DNA of 64,000 nt. Source: Mycobacterium celatum. Lineage in GTDB: Bacteria; Actinomycetota; Actinomycetes; Mycobacteriales; Mycobacteriaceae. The position numbers and the translations under genes are program-made. Below the pieces are notes generated by a model. That model searched no databases. It saw nothing but the letters and a program-made list of their open reading frames with translations, and was not told the DNA's origin. The DNA lies in contig NZ_LQOM01000050.1 in assembly GCF_002101595.1 (NCBI RefSeq), positions 60,000 through 123,999 of the forward strand. Direction: 5' to 3'. Shown piece by piece: positions 32,240 to 40,930 of this stretch; the stretch's first letter is position 1; every line of letters starts with the position of its first letter.

Positions 32240-33765
32240 CGAAGTGGACGCGCCGTGCCTGGTCGATGACGATGGCAACGCTGATCGCGTTGCTGGTCAA
32301 TCCCGCTGCAGCGCAGGCACTTCCGGCACCGAGCGTCGACCCTGCCCGCGTGCCGGCGGATAGCACGCCGGTCCCGGACCAGCCCATGCGGCAACGCAAT
32401 GCGTGCTCCCGGCCGATAACGGTCGCCGACCCGGACGTGACGGCCACCGCCCCGGGCTTCACGATGCTCAACGTCAGCAAGGCATGGCAGTACTCGACCG
32501 GCAACGGGGTGCCGGTAGCGGTGATCGACACCGGAATCAATCCGAGCAGCCGATTGCCCGTCGTCGCCGGCGGCGACTACATCATGGGCGGCGACGGGTT
32601 ACTGGACTGCGACGCCCACGGCACCATCGTGGCCTCGGTGATAGGTGCTGCACCCCAAGGTATTCCGATGCCCGCCCCGATGCCGCCCGCCGCGGCGTAT
32701 CCGGCTCCGCCAGGCCTGCCGCCTGCCGGTGCGGCACCACCACCGCCGGCTTCGGCCGACCAACCGGAAACCGATGAGCCGGAGAACCCCGAGCTGGCGG
32801 CGCCGCCGCAAGATGCCCCCGACGGCGTCGCCGGGGTCGCGCCGCATGCGGTTCTCATCTCGGTCCGCCAATCGTCCCGGGCCTACGAGCCGGTCAGTCC
32901 GAAAGCCGGCGACTCCGAAACCCGCAGAAAGGCCGGCACCGTCGGCACACTGGCGAAGGCGATCGTGCATGCGGCCAACATGGGCGCCAAAGTGATCAAC
33001 ATCAGCGTCGCATCGTGTGTGTCGGCGGCCGACCCGTTGGATCAGAGCGCCGTCGGCGCAGCAGTCTGGTACGCCGTCACCGTGAAGGATTCGGTCATCG
33101 TCGCTGCAGCGGGAAACGACGGCGAGGAGTCGTGTGTGCAAAATCCCGTCTACGACCCGCTGCAGCCCGCTGACCCGCGCGACTGGCATCAAGTCAAGAC
33201 GGTGTCGTCGCCATCCTGGTTCGCCGACTACGTGTTATCGGTGGGCGCAGTCGACCACGCCGGCGCGCCGGTCAGCAAAAGCCTCGCCGGGCCATGGGTT
33301 GCGGTGGCGGCGCCGGGTGTCGGAATCATGGGCCTGTCACCGCAAACCGCCTGCGCAGTCAACGCATATCCGCCGAACCGTCCCGGCGAGCAGGCCAAGC
33401 CGTTTTGGGGAACGAGCTTCTCGGCCGCGTACGTGAGCGGAGTGGCCGCACTGGTTCGCGCCAAATACCCACAGCTGTCCGCCCATCAGGTCGTCAACCG
33501 GATCCTGCAGACGGCGCATAACCCGCCGCGCGGAGTCGACAATCAGGTCGGTTACGGGGTGGTGGACCCGGTGGCTGCGCTGACATTCGATGTGCCGCCC
33601 GGAGATCGGGTTGCGCCCGGGGCGCAGAGCCGAGTGATTGTCCCCGCTGCCCCGCCGCCGGCGCCGGACCGTCGGGCCACCACCATGGCGCTGGTATTCA
33701 GCGGTGCGGTGCTGGCAGCCGTCGTAGTGGCATCGATGATCGCCCGGGCTCGGCGGGCGCGATGA
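32236..33765 (+). CDS. mycP2: MycP2 mycosin, ESX-2 subtilisin-like protease
   Basis: 509 aa (Mtb Rv3886c, about 550). ATG 32236 overlaps the eccD2 stop; an upstream in-frame extension lies antisense-like within eccD2 and is rejected. A signal peptide ends about residue 29. The triad is Asp98 (VIDTG), His129 (DAHGT) and Ser394 (GTSFSAAY), with oxyanion Asn294 (AAGN). Residues 138-196 are a Pro/Ala-rich loop inserted after the catalytic His, far longer than in MycP1. A C-terminal membrane helix spans about 482-502. Its substrate in ESX-2 is unknown. Confidence 0.94.
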   Translation: MTKWTRRAWSMTMATLIALLVNPAAAQALPAPSVDPARVPADSTPVPDQPMRQRNACSRPITVADPDVTATAPGFTMLNVSKAWQYSTGNGVPVAVIDTGINPSSRLPVVAGGDYIMGGDGLLDCDAHGTIVASVIGAAPQGIPMPAPMPPAAAYPAPPGLPPAGAAPPPPASADQPETDEPENPELAAPPQDAPDGVAGVAPHAVLISVRQSSRAYEPVSPKAGDSETRRKAGTVGTLAKAIVHAANMGAKVINISVASCVSAADPLDQSAVGAAVWYAVTVKDSVIVAAAGNDGEESCVQNPVYDPLQPADPRDWHQVKTVSSPSWFADYVLSVGAVDHAGAPVSKSLAGPWVAVAAPGVGIMGLSPQTACAVNAYPPNRPGEQAKPFWGTSFSAAYVSGVAALVRAKYPQLSAHQVVNRILQTAHNPPRGVDNQVGYGVVDPVAALTFDVPPGDRVAPGAQSRVIVPAAPPPAPDRRATTMALVFSGAVLAAVVVASMIARARRAR

Positions 33766-35273
33766 CCCCGGCGACCGCGCTGGCTACCGCAACCGGTGTC
33801 CTGCTCAGTGATCTTGTCGGATGGGCGGCTGGCGGATACCCCGGAGCGGCAGCCGGTTTGGTGCTGGGAATTCTCGTAGGGGTGGTTCGGTGGCGGCGCC
33901 GGCCGCTGTGGTCGTGGGCGATCTTGCGGCTTCGGCAACGCCGGCCGATGGCATGGACCACACCCGCGACGGTGGCCAACGATCGCGCCGGGGGAGGCAT
34001 TCGATACCAAGACGGCGTCGCTGTTGCCGCGGTACAGGTGCTCGGAAAACCGCACACCCCAACGCTGCTTACTGCCTGCGCCTCGGCTTATACCGAGAAC
34101 ACGCTCGACATCTCCGAGCTGCAGGCGCAGCTGCGGCAAAGTCTTGGGCTGACCATAGATTCGCTGAGCGTCGTCAGTGCCGGCGCGAGGCGGCGCAGTG
34201 GCGGCGACTATCCGCGGGTGTATGACACCTTGGTCGGTGCCGCTCCCTATGCCGGACGACGCGAGACCTGGATCATCCTGCGTGTCGAGGCTACTCAAAA
34301 CGCCGAGGCGCTGCGGTGGCGAAAGTCGCTCGGCACCGCAACGCTCGGGGCCGCACAGCGGATCAGCAATGGCTTGCGGCAGCGGGGGATTCGAGCCAGG
34401 CTCGCGACTGCCACCGAAATCGTCGAATTGGAGCGGCGACTCGGACGGTCCGCGCTGGACACGGGCACCCGACGCTGGAGCTCGGTCCGCAGTGACATCG
34501 GCTGGTTGACGACCTACTGCTACCAGGCGCACGACATTATTGCCGACAACCTGGCGCAAGCCTGGGCAACGCACGCCGACGGAATAATCCAGAACATCAC
34601 ACTTTTCGCGGACGGGAGCGCGGCGGCAGCCATCGCGGTCCTCAGTACACAGCCGCCGAGGAAGCCCCCATCTCGTATGCTCCGGCGGCTACCCGGAGAG
34701 CAGCTGCCCGCCGTGGCGGCCAACCTCTGCGGTCCAAGACCCGAGCTTTGGGGACTGGCTCGGGGACCGTTGCATCGCCCGTTCATCGTTCCGATCGGAG
34801 CGACGGGTGTGCTGCTCGGCAAGGTGGCGGGTGGCAGCCGGCTCGCAGTGCCCTTCGCCGACCCGGCCGAATTCAGCCGCGTGCACATCGCCGCCGACGA
34901 CAATACGGCGAAGCGGATCGTGATCCGGATTGCCGGGACCGGTGAACGCATCACGATCCACACCCGGAACCTTCAGCGCTGGGCCAGTGTTCGGATGCCC
35001 GACATCGCCCTAACAGACCAGTCACGACCTGTCGGCGGTACCACGGTCAGCGTCGCCGACGGCACCGTCGTGCCCTCGCCCCGGCCGAGCACGCTTGTTA
35101 CGATCGGCCCGCCGGGTGAGCCCTGCTGCGGAACTGCCGACGTCGTGATCACACAGGCTGGCCCAATGATGGTGGAGGTGCGCGCAGCCGGCCAGGTGCA
35201 CACGGTCGAGATCGAGTCGCTTCGCGCCGAAACCCGCTACGTGTCGCCGGCCCCGGCGTGCCGGTCCAGATGA
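33762..35273 (+). CDS. eccE2: EccE2, ESX-2 membrane component
   Basis: 503 aa (Mtb Rv3885c, 537). Two membrane helices in the first 45 residues are followed by the Arg-Arg-Arg turn and the EccE cytosolic domain (RETWIILRVEATQNAEALRWR, TGVLLGKVAGGSRLAVPFADP). ATGA overlaps occur at both ends: with mycP2 (33762-33765) and with eccA2 (35270-35273). Confidence 0.92.
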   Translation: MTPATALATATGVLLSDLVGWAAGGYPGAAAGLVLGILVGVVRWRRRPLWSWAILRLRQRRPMAWTTPATVANDRAGGGIRYQDGVAVAAVQVLGKPHTPTLLTACASAYTENTLDISELQAQLRQSLGLTIDSLSVVSAGARRRSGGDYPRVYDTLVGAAPYAGRRETWIILRVEATQNAEALRWRKSLGTATLGAAQRISNGLRQRGIRARLATATEIVELERRLGRSALDTGTRRWSSVRSDIGWLTTYCYQAHDIIADNLAQAWATHADGIIQNITLFADGSAAAAIAVLSTQPPRKPPSRMLRRLPGEQLPAVAANLCGPRPELWGLARGPLHRPFIVPIGATGVLLGKVAGGSRLAVPFADPAEFSRVHIAADDNTAKRIVIRIAGTGERITIHTRNLQRWASVRMPDIALTDQSRPVGGTTVSVADGTVVPSPRPSTLVTIGPPGEPCCGTADVVITQAGPMMVEVRAAGQVHTVEIESLRAETRYVSPAPACRSR

Positions 35274-37054
35274 CGATCAGCATGTCGATTGTCGCGGCTC
35301 GCAAGCGGTTCGACCGGGCGATGTCGTTGCTCGACAGCGACCCAAGAGACGCCCGGGCGTGGTTTCGGGAGGCGACCGAGCTCGATCCGTCGATGGCCGA
35401 CGCGTGGCTGGGCCGGATTGCCACCGGCGACGAAGTGTTGTCGACGCTGCAGAACCTGCACGCATGCAGTGGCCGGTTGCGCCGGGAAACCAACCGGCTC
35501 GGCGTATACCTGTCGGCACCTGTCAAGGCGGGGCCGTACCTGTCGATCACGGTGACCGAGTCGTCCCACGTGGGTCTTGCTCTGGCCAGCGCACTCATCG
35601 ACCGCCGCCAGTATGAGAAAGCCGCTGCGCTACTTGATGATTCGTCGCTGCTGGACGGCTGGGAAAACCATCAGTGGCAGCAGCACATTCGAGCGTATCT
35701 GATGTTCGCTGCGCAGCGATGGGCGGACGTCGTATCCGTCGCGGCGAGCACCTTGCCGCCGCAGGCCGTCATCATGTCAGCGCTCAGCGCGGCAACCAAT
35801 ACATTGGCCGCGCACGCGGCAGCCCACCTCGGACAGGCACGAGTCGCCATTGACTGGACGAATCGCACCGAGCTGCGCCCGGGCGAATTCGAGTTGATCG
35901 CCGCAGATTCGGCCTATGTGCGCGGAATGGCTCACCGCCTGCTAGACGAAGAGGACGACGCCCGGATCTGGTTGTCCAAGGCGACAATCAACGGCGCGCT
36001 TGTCGAATCCGCCAAGCGGGCGCTGGCTGACCCCGCATTGCAACTCGTAATCACCTCCGAGGAAACGATCAACACGCGCACCGACAAATGGGACGTCACC
36101 ACCGAACAGTCCGATCAGCAACGAAGCGAACAGGAGAACACCGAGCGGCGCGCCGCCCTCTTGGCGGAGGGGCGCGCCTTGCTCGGCAATCAGGTGGGTT
36201 TGGCCGACGTCAAACGCGCGGTGGCCGAACTCGAAGATCAGATCGAGGTGCGGTCGTTGCGGCTGGCGGCCGGCCTGCCGGTGGCCAGTCAGACCAATCA
36301 CATGCTGCTGGTTGGGCCGCCCGGCACCGGCAAGACCACCACTGCGGAAGTGCTGGGCAAGATTTACGCGGGGTTGGGCATCGTGGCGCACCCCGAGATC
36401 ATCGAAGTCAAGCGCGGCGACTTCTGCGGCGAATACATCGGGGCGTCGGGGCCCAAGACCAACGAGTTGATCCGCCGCTCCCTGGGCCGGATCCTGTTCA
36501 TGGACGAGTTTTATTCGCTGGTGGAGCGTCATCACGATGGCCGGCCCGACATGATCGGCATGGAGGCGGTCAACCAGTTGCTCGTCGCACTGGAGGTGCA
36601 TCGGTTCGACTTCTGCTTCATCGGCGCGGGCTACGAACAGGAGGTCGACGAATTCCTCACCGTCAACCCGGGTTTGGCCGGCCGGTTCAACCGCAAACTA
36701 CGGTTCGAGTCCTATACGCCCGACGAGCTCGTCGAAATCGCGGTGCGATACGGCACGCCACGCGCCACGGTGATGGAGCCTGCTGCGCGGGAAGCGTTGC
36801 GCGCCGCATGCACGGCGTTGCGAACCCATTTAGCACCGGACGGTAGTCACGGCATCGACGTCATGCAGAACGGGCGGTTTGCCCGTAACGTGGTCGAACG
36901 CGCCGAACGACTGCGGGATTCCCGGGTCGCCGGTCAGCACCGCGCCGACAACGGCTCGGTGACAGTCGAAGACCTGCAGACGCTGCGCGCACGGGACATC
37001 ACCCGGGCAGTGATCGAGGCATGCGCGGAAAAGCATGTGCCGCTGATGCTCTAA
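35270..37054 (+). CDS. eccA2: EccA2, AAA+ ATPase of ESX-2
   Basis: 594 aa from ATG 35270, which overlaps the eccE2 stop; GTG 35258 is an alternative. Residues about 1-290 are TPR-like helices. Residues about 300-594 are a CbxX/CfqX-type AAA+ module: Walker A GPPGTGKTT at 349-357, Walker B ILFMDE at 408-413, and arginine-finger region GLAGRFNRKLRF. EccA is cytosolic and is thought to disassemble EspG-PPE or related complexes. It is the last gene of the ESX-2 unit. Confidence 0.94.
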   Translation: MTISMSIVAARKRFDRAMSLLDSDPRDARAWFREATELDPSMADAWLGRIATGDEVLSTLQNLHACSGRLRRETNRLGVYLSAPVKAGPYLSITVTESSHVGLALASALIDRRQYEKAAALLDDSSLLDGWENHQWQQHIRAYLMFAAQRWADVVSVAASTLPPQAVIMSALSAATNTLAAHAAAHLGQARVAIDWTNRTELRPGEFELIAADSAYVRGMAHRLLDEEDDARIWLSKATINGALVESAKRALADPALQLVITSEETINTRTDKWDVTTEQSDQQRSEQENTERRAALLAEGRALLGNQVGLADVKRAVAELEDQIEVRSLRLAAGLPVASQTNHMLLVGPPGTGKTTTAEVLGKIYAGLGIVAHPEIIEVKRGDFCGEYIGASGPKTNELIRRSLGRILFMDEFYSLVERHHDGRPDMIGMEAVNQLLVALEVHRFDFCFIGAGYEQEVDEFLTVNPGLAGRFNRKLRFESYTPDELVEIAVRYGTPRATVMEPAAREALRAACTALRTHLAPDGSHGIDVMQNGRFARNVVERAERLRDSRVAGQHRADNGSVTVEDLQTLRARDITRAVIEACAEKHVPLML

Positions 37055-37058
37055 GTGC

Positions 37059-37076
37059 GTTGAGTTTACACTCGAC
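37059..37076. terminator. hairpin between convergent eccA2 and nitroreductase genes
   Basis: GTTGAGT (37059-37065), four bases, ACTCGAC (37070-37076): a 7-bp stem with one G-T pair in the 28-bp space between two converging stops. It probably serves as a bidirectional terminator. There is no T-run, as is usual in mycobacteria. Confidence 0.4.
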
Positions 37077-37082
37077 GTCTGA

Positions 37083-37523
37083 TTACACGGGGTCGAAGCG
37101 GAACACCGTCATCCGGTCAGCGAGCGCCTCGAACTCGTCGGGCGTGCCGTCGCGCACCATGCCGGAGCGCTTCGCGAAGCCGACCCCGACCGGAACTTCG
37201 GTCGCAAATGCGCGCAGCACCGGACGCGCCTGTTCTGCGGTCAACTCGACGATCCTGACTTCCCGCGACCGGCGTCCCCGGCTCAGCGTGCCAGTGCCCG
37301 CCGCCCGGGCGTTGGCCGCCCAATCCGCGCCGGGATAGCCGGCCACGACATAGAGTTCGCCGTCGACTTCGAACGGCGTCATCGGCGTGCTGCGCGGCTG
37401 GCCCGACTTTCGGCCCGGCACCGTCAGCACCATCGCCGGGCCGGTCGGTATGCCGAGCTTCTGAACGGCGATCATCAACTTGTTCATCGGCTTGAGAAAG
37501 CGCGGCGGGCGCAGGTCCGTCAT
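37083..37523 (-). CDS. F420-dependent nitroreductase/quinone reductase (Ddn family)
   Basis: 146 aa from ATG 37523, one base after the SDR gene's stop. The split beta-barrel of the deazaflavin-dependent nitroreductase (Ddn) family is visible: MVLTVPGRKSGQPRSTPM, then GELYVVAGYPGADWAANARA. Members reduce quinones or nitro compounds with F420H2. It is cotranscribed with the SDR gene, and the shared promoter looks ECF-dependent. Confidence 0.88.
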   Translation of the reverse strand: MTDLRPPRFLKPMNKLMIAVQKLGIPTGPAMVLTVPGRKSGQPRSTPMTPFEVDGELYVVAGYPGADWAANARAAGTGTLSRGRRSREVRIVELTAEQARPVLRAFATEVPVGVGFAKRSGMVRDGTPDEFEALADRMTVFRFDPV

Positions 37524-37524
37524 G

Positions 37525-38364
37525 TCACGCCTCATTCGTGAACACCTCACGTCGGTCGGCGACCCACTGAGCGAACGTAACCGCCGGGCGGCCCACGATC
37601 TTCTCCACCTCGTGGGTGACCAGTGCCGGCTTGTCGGCTGTCTCAGCGAGCAGCGCGATGTAGGCGTCGGCGAATCCGGCGCCCAGCCCGATCCGAATGA
37701 ACTGCTCTCGCACCACATCCGAGGGCACCTCGCGGTAGACCAGTGGGCGACCCAGAGCAGTGCCGATGATGTTCACCAACTCCGAGTTGGTGAACGCCTG
37801 CGGCCCGGTCAACGGCACCTTGCGGCCGTCGAGCTCGTCGCTCAGCAACACCCGCGCCGCAACGGCGGCAATGTCGCTGTCGACGATCGGGGCGGTCGAC
37901 GCCCCCGCGCACGGGCCGCCGACCACGTCGCCGGCCCGAATCTGCACCGCCCACATGCCGAGAAAATTCGACGCGAACACCCCGGGCCGCAGGCTCACCC
38001 ACGCCAGGCCGGACTCGACCGCCAACTGCTCGACCTCCTTGTTGCGGTCCCCGCGAAACCGCGACGGCTGCCGCGAGAAGTCGTCGTCGGCGTTGAGCGC
38101 CGACAACGCGACCAGCTTGGTGACGCCGCCGCGTACAGCCGAGTCGACCACGTCGGCCAGCTGCGCACCCAGCGCGCGGGAGTTGAGAAACACCGCCGAG
38201 GCGCCTTCGAGCGCGTCGACGGGCGAGGTCACCACCTCGACACCGGCGGGAAAGGCGGCGTCGGGATTGCGGGTGACTGCCCGCACCCGGCAACCGGCTG
38301 CGGCTAATTCGTTGACGAGGGGCCGGCCGACATTGCCGGTCGCTCCGGTCACGACGATCGTCAT
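37525..38364 (-). CDS. NmrA-like SDR NAD(P)-binding protein
   Basis: 279 aa. ATG 38364 is chosen, with AAGGAG about 7 bases upstream. Residues 3-12 are the Rossmann glycine motif VTGATGNVGR; further atypical-SDR blocks are VFLNSR, VALSAL and a WVSLRPGVFASN segment. Such proteins act as NAD(P)H sensors or quinone/epimerase-type reductases. It is divergent from the sigma factor gene and followed by the Ddn-family gene; together they resemble the oxidoreductase genes often found beside ECF41-like sigma factors. Confidence 0.87.
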   Translation of the reverse strand: MTIVVTGATGNVGRPLVNELAAAGCRVRAVTRNPDAAFPAGVEVVTSPVDALEGASAVFLNSRALGAQLADVVDSAVRGGVTKLVALSALNADDDFSRQPSRFRGDRNKEVEQLAVESGLAWVSLRPGVFASNFLGMWAVQIRAGDVVGGPCAGASTAPIVDSDIAAVAARVLLSDELDGRKVPLTGPQAFTNSELVNIIGTALGRPLVYREVPSDVVREQFIRIGLGAGFADAYIALLAETADKPALVTHEVEKIVGRPAVTFAQWVADRREVFTNEA

Positions 38365-38406
38365 GGTGTGCTCCTTCGTGGAATCGAGAAAGTGCTTTTC
38401 ACCAAG

Positions 38407-38433
38407 GACGGGGTGAAGCGTGGGAAAGTTACA
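38407..38433 (-). promoter_or_regulatory. ECF-type promoter of the SDR-nitroreductase operon
   Basis: On the minus strand: TGTAACT (38433-38427), 16 bases, CGTC (38410-38407). The layout matches the TGTCACA-N16-CGTC promoters described for ECF41 sigma factors, with 5 of 7 bases in the -35 and the whole -10. It lies about 43 bp before the SDR start. Confidence 0.6.
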
Positions 38434-38442
38434 GCCGAAATG

Positions 38443-38469
38443 CGTAACTTTTTCGGCTCCTGGATCGTC
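38443..38469 (+). promoter_or_regulatory. ECF-type promoter of the sigma factor gene
   Basis: CGTAACT (38443-38449), 16 bases, CGTC (38466-38469): the same architecture as the divergent promoter. The sigma factor ATG at 38478 follows after 8 bases with no RBS, so the mRNA is probably leaderless. This is strong positional evidence for autoregulation. Confidence 0.6.
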
Positions 38470-38477
38470 GTCGCTAC

Positions 38478-39350
38478 ATGACCGCACCACAGTCAGAGCA
38501 GCTCGCCGAAGCCTGGCAACGCCACCGCCCCTATCTGGTCAACCTCGCCTACCAGATGCTCGGTGATGTCGGCGACGCCGAAGACGTTGCGCAAGAAGCA
38601 TTTCTGCGGCTGTCGCGCGTTGACCTGAGCCAGATCGACGACGTCCGCGGCTGGCTGACGGTGGTGGCCGGGCGGCTGTGCCTCGACGAGGTCCGTTCGG
38701 CGCGGGCCCGCCGCGAGCATCCGGAAGACCTTGGCCCAGATGTGGCCGCCCTCAACCAATCTCGCCGTGTCGACCCTGCCGACCGGATCACGCTCGACGA
38801 CGAGATCCGCACCGCGCTGCTGGAAGTGCTGCAACGACTCAGTCCCGGTGAGCGGGTGTCGTTCGTGTTGCACGACGTGTTTGGGGTCCCGTTCGACGCC
38901 ATCGCCGACACCGTGGGCCGACCCGTCGGCACCTGCCGGCAGCTGGCGCGTCGCGCGCGATCGAAGTTCACCGAGGAGCGGCCGAAGCTGACCGAGGTGC
39001 CGCCGGCAGAACATCAGCTCGTCACCGAGAAGTTCATCACCGCCTGTGCCAACGGCGATCTGCAAGGACTGGCCGCGGTGCTGGATCCGACGGTCTGGGG
39101 GATTGGCACGCTGCTCGCCGATCCTGCGCCGCCGCCACAGGTCAACCACGGCCCGCACGATGTCGCCACCAACCTGCTGCGCTACCTGGGTCCGGGCGTG
39201 ACCCTGGTCAGCGGGCCGGCCGGCCAGCCGGTGGTGCTGGCCTTCGCCAACCGGCGGCTCTTCGCCGTGATCGTGCTGAGCATCGGCGGCGGGCTGGTCA
39301 CCAAGATCGAAGCAACCGCCGATCCGGCGGCCCGCGCTGCGGCATTCTGA
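38478..39350 (+). CDS. sigI: ECF sigma factor, SigI/SigJ-like with SnoaL-type C-domain
   Basis: 290 aa, the size I recall for Mtb SigI (Rv1189). Region 2 is about residues 10-75 (YQMLGDVGDAEDVAQEAFLRL, RGWLTVVAGRLCLDEVRSARARR). Region 4 is about 108-160 (RLSPGERVSFVLHDVFGVPFDAIADTVGR). Residues about 175-285 are a SnoaL-like domain that in such sigma factors replaces an anti-sigma protein. Matched ECF promoters before it and before the divergent SDR gene suggest it transcribes both. The exact paralogue (SigI versus SigJ) is not certain. Confidence 0.82.
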   Translation: MTAPQSEQLAEAWQRHRPYLVNLAYQMLGDVGDAEDVAQEAFLRLSRVDLSQIDDVRGWLTVVAGRLCLDEVRSARARREHPEDLGPDVAALNQSRRVDPADRITLDDEIRTALLEVLQRLSPGERVSFVLHDVFGVPFDAIADTVGRPVGTCRQLARRARSKFTEERPKLTEVPPAEHQLVTEKFITACANGDLQGLAAVLDPTVWGIGTLLADPAPPPQVNHGPHDVATNLLRYLGPGVTLVSGPAGQPVVLAFANRRLFAVIVLSIGGGLVTKIEATADPAARAAAF

Positions 39351-39355
39351 AGCCC

Positions 39356-39775
39356 ATGCGATATGTCCGTGAAGAAACCGTGCACGCGCCGGCCCAACGA
39401 GTCTGGCAACTGCTCGTCGACGTGGCGGGCTGGCCCAACTGGACCGAGTCGATGCGCGAGATCACCCGCTTGGACGACGGCCCATTGGCGGTGGGCAGCC
39501 GCTCGCGCGTGACCCAGCCCAAGGGCAGGCCGATGGTGTGGACGGTGACCGAGCTCGAGCCGCTGCGCAACTTCACCTGGGTCACCCGGCGGCCCGGCCT
39601 GTCCTTCGAGGCGCTGCACCTCATCGAGGACACCGGCGACCACGTGCGCACCAGACTGGAGTTCGTCGCGACCGGTCCGCTGGCCTGGCTGGCGTCTCTG
39701 CTCGGGGGATCGCGGGTCCGTACCTACGTCGACATGGAAAGCGCCGGACTCAAGCGGGCCGCCGAGGCCGGCTGA
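39356..39775 (+). CDS. SRPBCC / polyketide cyclase-like protein
   Basis: 139 aa of the START/SRPBCC fold: MRYVREETVHAPAQRVWQLLVDVAGWPNW, then TVTELEPLRNFTWVTRRPG, and a long closing helix. It binds a hydrophobic ligand, identity unknown. It lies 5 bases after the sigma factor stop, so probably in the same mRNA and the same regulon. Confidence 0.82.
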   Translation: MRYVREETVHAPAQRVWQLLVDVAGWPNWTESMREITRLDDGPLAVGSRSRVTQPKGRPMVWTVTELEPLRNFTWVTRRPGLSFEALHLIEDTGDHVRTRLEFVATGPLAWLASLLGGSRVRTYVDMESAGLKRAAEAG

Positions 39776-39781
39776 GTCCCG

Positions 39782-40930
39782 TTAACGGACGCGGCGTTCC
39801 CGCGCGCCCTCGGGTTCCGTCGCGAAAAACCCCGCGACGGCCGCGGCGATCTCGAGGAAGCTGCGCCGCGTCGCGGGAGCCATCTCATGGCTGACGTCGA
39901 TCACGCCGCCGGGCCGCAGGTGGGGATCGAAGGGCACCTCGACCACCATCTGACCGCGGTCGAGGAACTGGCGGGCCAGCACCGAACGCGTGCGCTTGTC
40001 GGCGTGCCCGTCCGAATCGTTGAGCACCACGATGCTGCGGCGCAGCAGACCCGTCCGGCCATGCGCCGCCAGCCATTCCATGGTCTGCGCGGCGGCCGAG
40101 GCCCCGTCGGCCCACGGCGAGGACACCACGATCAGCGCATCCAGGTCGCTCAGCGCCTCCTGAGTCACCGGCGCGTCCATCGTCGAACCGCAGTCGACGA
40201 TCGAGATCGTGAAATGCCGGTCCAGCCGCAACGTGGCTTCCCGGTAGATCGCCGGGTCGAGCACCCGCCGCGGACCCGCCGGCGGCTCACCGGCCAGCAC
40301 GTACAGGCCCGCGGAATTGCTGCCGACGCGGGCGCTGACATCGGCGAACGACTGAATGTTCTTGTCGGCGGTCAATTCCCAATACGAGCCGCTGCCCTGC
40401 GGGTCGATTCTGCTGCCCAGGCGGCCGAACGCGGTATCGGCGTCGATCGCCACGATGCGGTCCTGGCGGCGCAGCTCGGCGAAGATCGACCCGACGCTCG
40501 CGGCGACCGTGGTTTTGCCGACGCCGCCCTTGCCCAGCACGCCGACCTTGTAGTTGCCGTGCAGCGCCGACTTGATGACCGCTTCGAATTCGGCCTCCCG
40601 GCGTTCCAGCGGCGACGGGCCGAGGTTGATCAGGCCGCGGGAGGCCTTCCACAGCATGCGCCGCCAGCCGCGGCCGGGGACCGGCCGTCGCGGCGGTTCG
40701 GCAGGCGGCGCGCCGACCTCGAGACCGGGCCAGCGATCCGGCTGCGGCACGCCGGTCGGCGGCGCAGGCGAGTGGTGAGGCGGCTGCAACGGCTGATGCG
40801 GACGAAGTGGCTGAGGTGGCTGAGGCATCACGCGGGGGGCTCGGGCCGGCGCGTGCGACGGGCGCGCCAAGGGTGCGTCAGGCGGTGCGGGCCGCAGACG
40901 GTCCCGCAGGAAGTCGTCGCGCTCGCTCAT
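39782..40930 (-). CDS. MinD/ParA-like ATPase with Pro-rich N-terminus (Rv3860-like)
   Basis: 382 aa from ATG 40930, which has GGGAG upstream; the longer frame is rejected. Residues 1-90 are Pro/Arg-rich. A deviant Walker A is at 133-141 (GKGGVGKTT), followed by IVAIDADTAFGRLGSRI and VDCGSTMDAP. This is the EspI-type family (Mtb Rv3860, about 390 aa, beside gltB as here). EspI (Rv3876) shares the Pro-rich plus MinD architecture and modulates ESX-1. A role in type VII secretion control is possible but inferred. Confidence 0.87.
   Translation of the reverse strand: MSERDDFLRDRLRPAPPDAPLARPSHAPARAPRVMPQPPQPLRPHQPLQPPHHSPAPPTGVPQPDRWPGLEVGAPPAEPPRRPVPGRGWRRMLWKASRGLINLGPSPLERREAEFEAVIKSALHGNYKVGVLGKGGVGKTTVAASVGSIFAELRRQDRIVAIDADTAFGRLGSRIDPQGSGSYWELTADKNIQSFADVSARVGSNSAGLYVLAGEPPAGPRRVLDPAIYREATLRLDRHFTISIVDCGSTMDAPVTQEALSDLDALIVVSSPWADGASAAAQTMEWLAAHGRTGLLRRSIVVLNDSDGHADKRTRSVLARQFLDRGQMVVEVPFDPHLRPGGVIDVSHEMAPATRRSFLEIAAAVAGFFATEPEGARERRVR

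Noticed and set aside
31285..33765. An 826-codon frame that would extend MycP2 far upstream.
   Set aside because: The first 317 codons lie inside eccD2 in another frame; the signal peptide and ATGA overlap place the real start at 32236.
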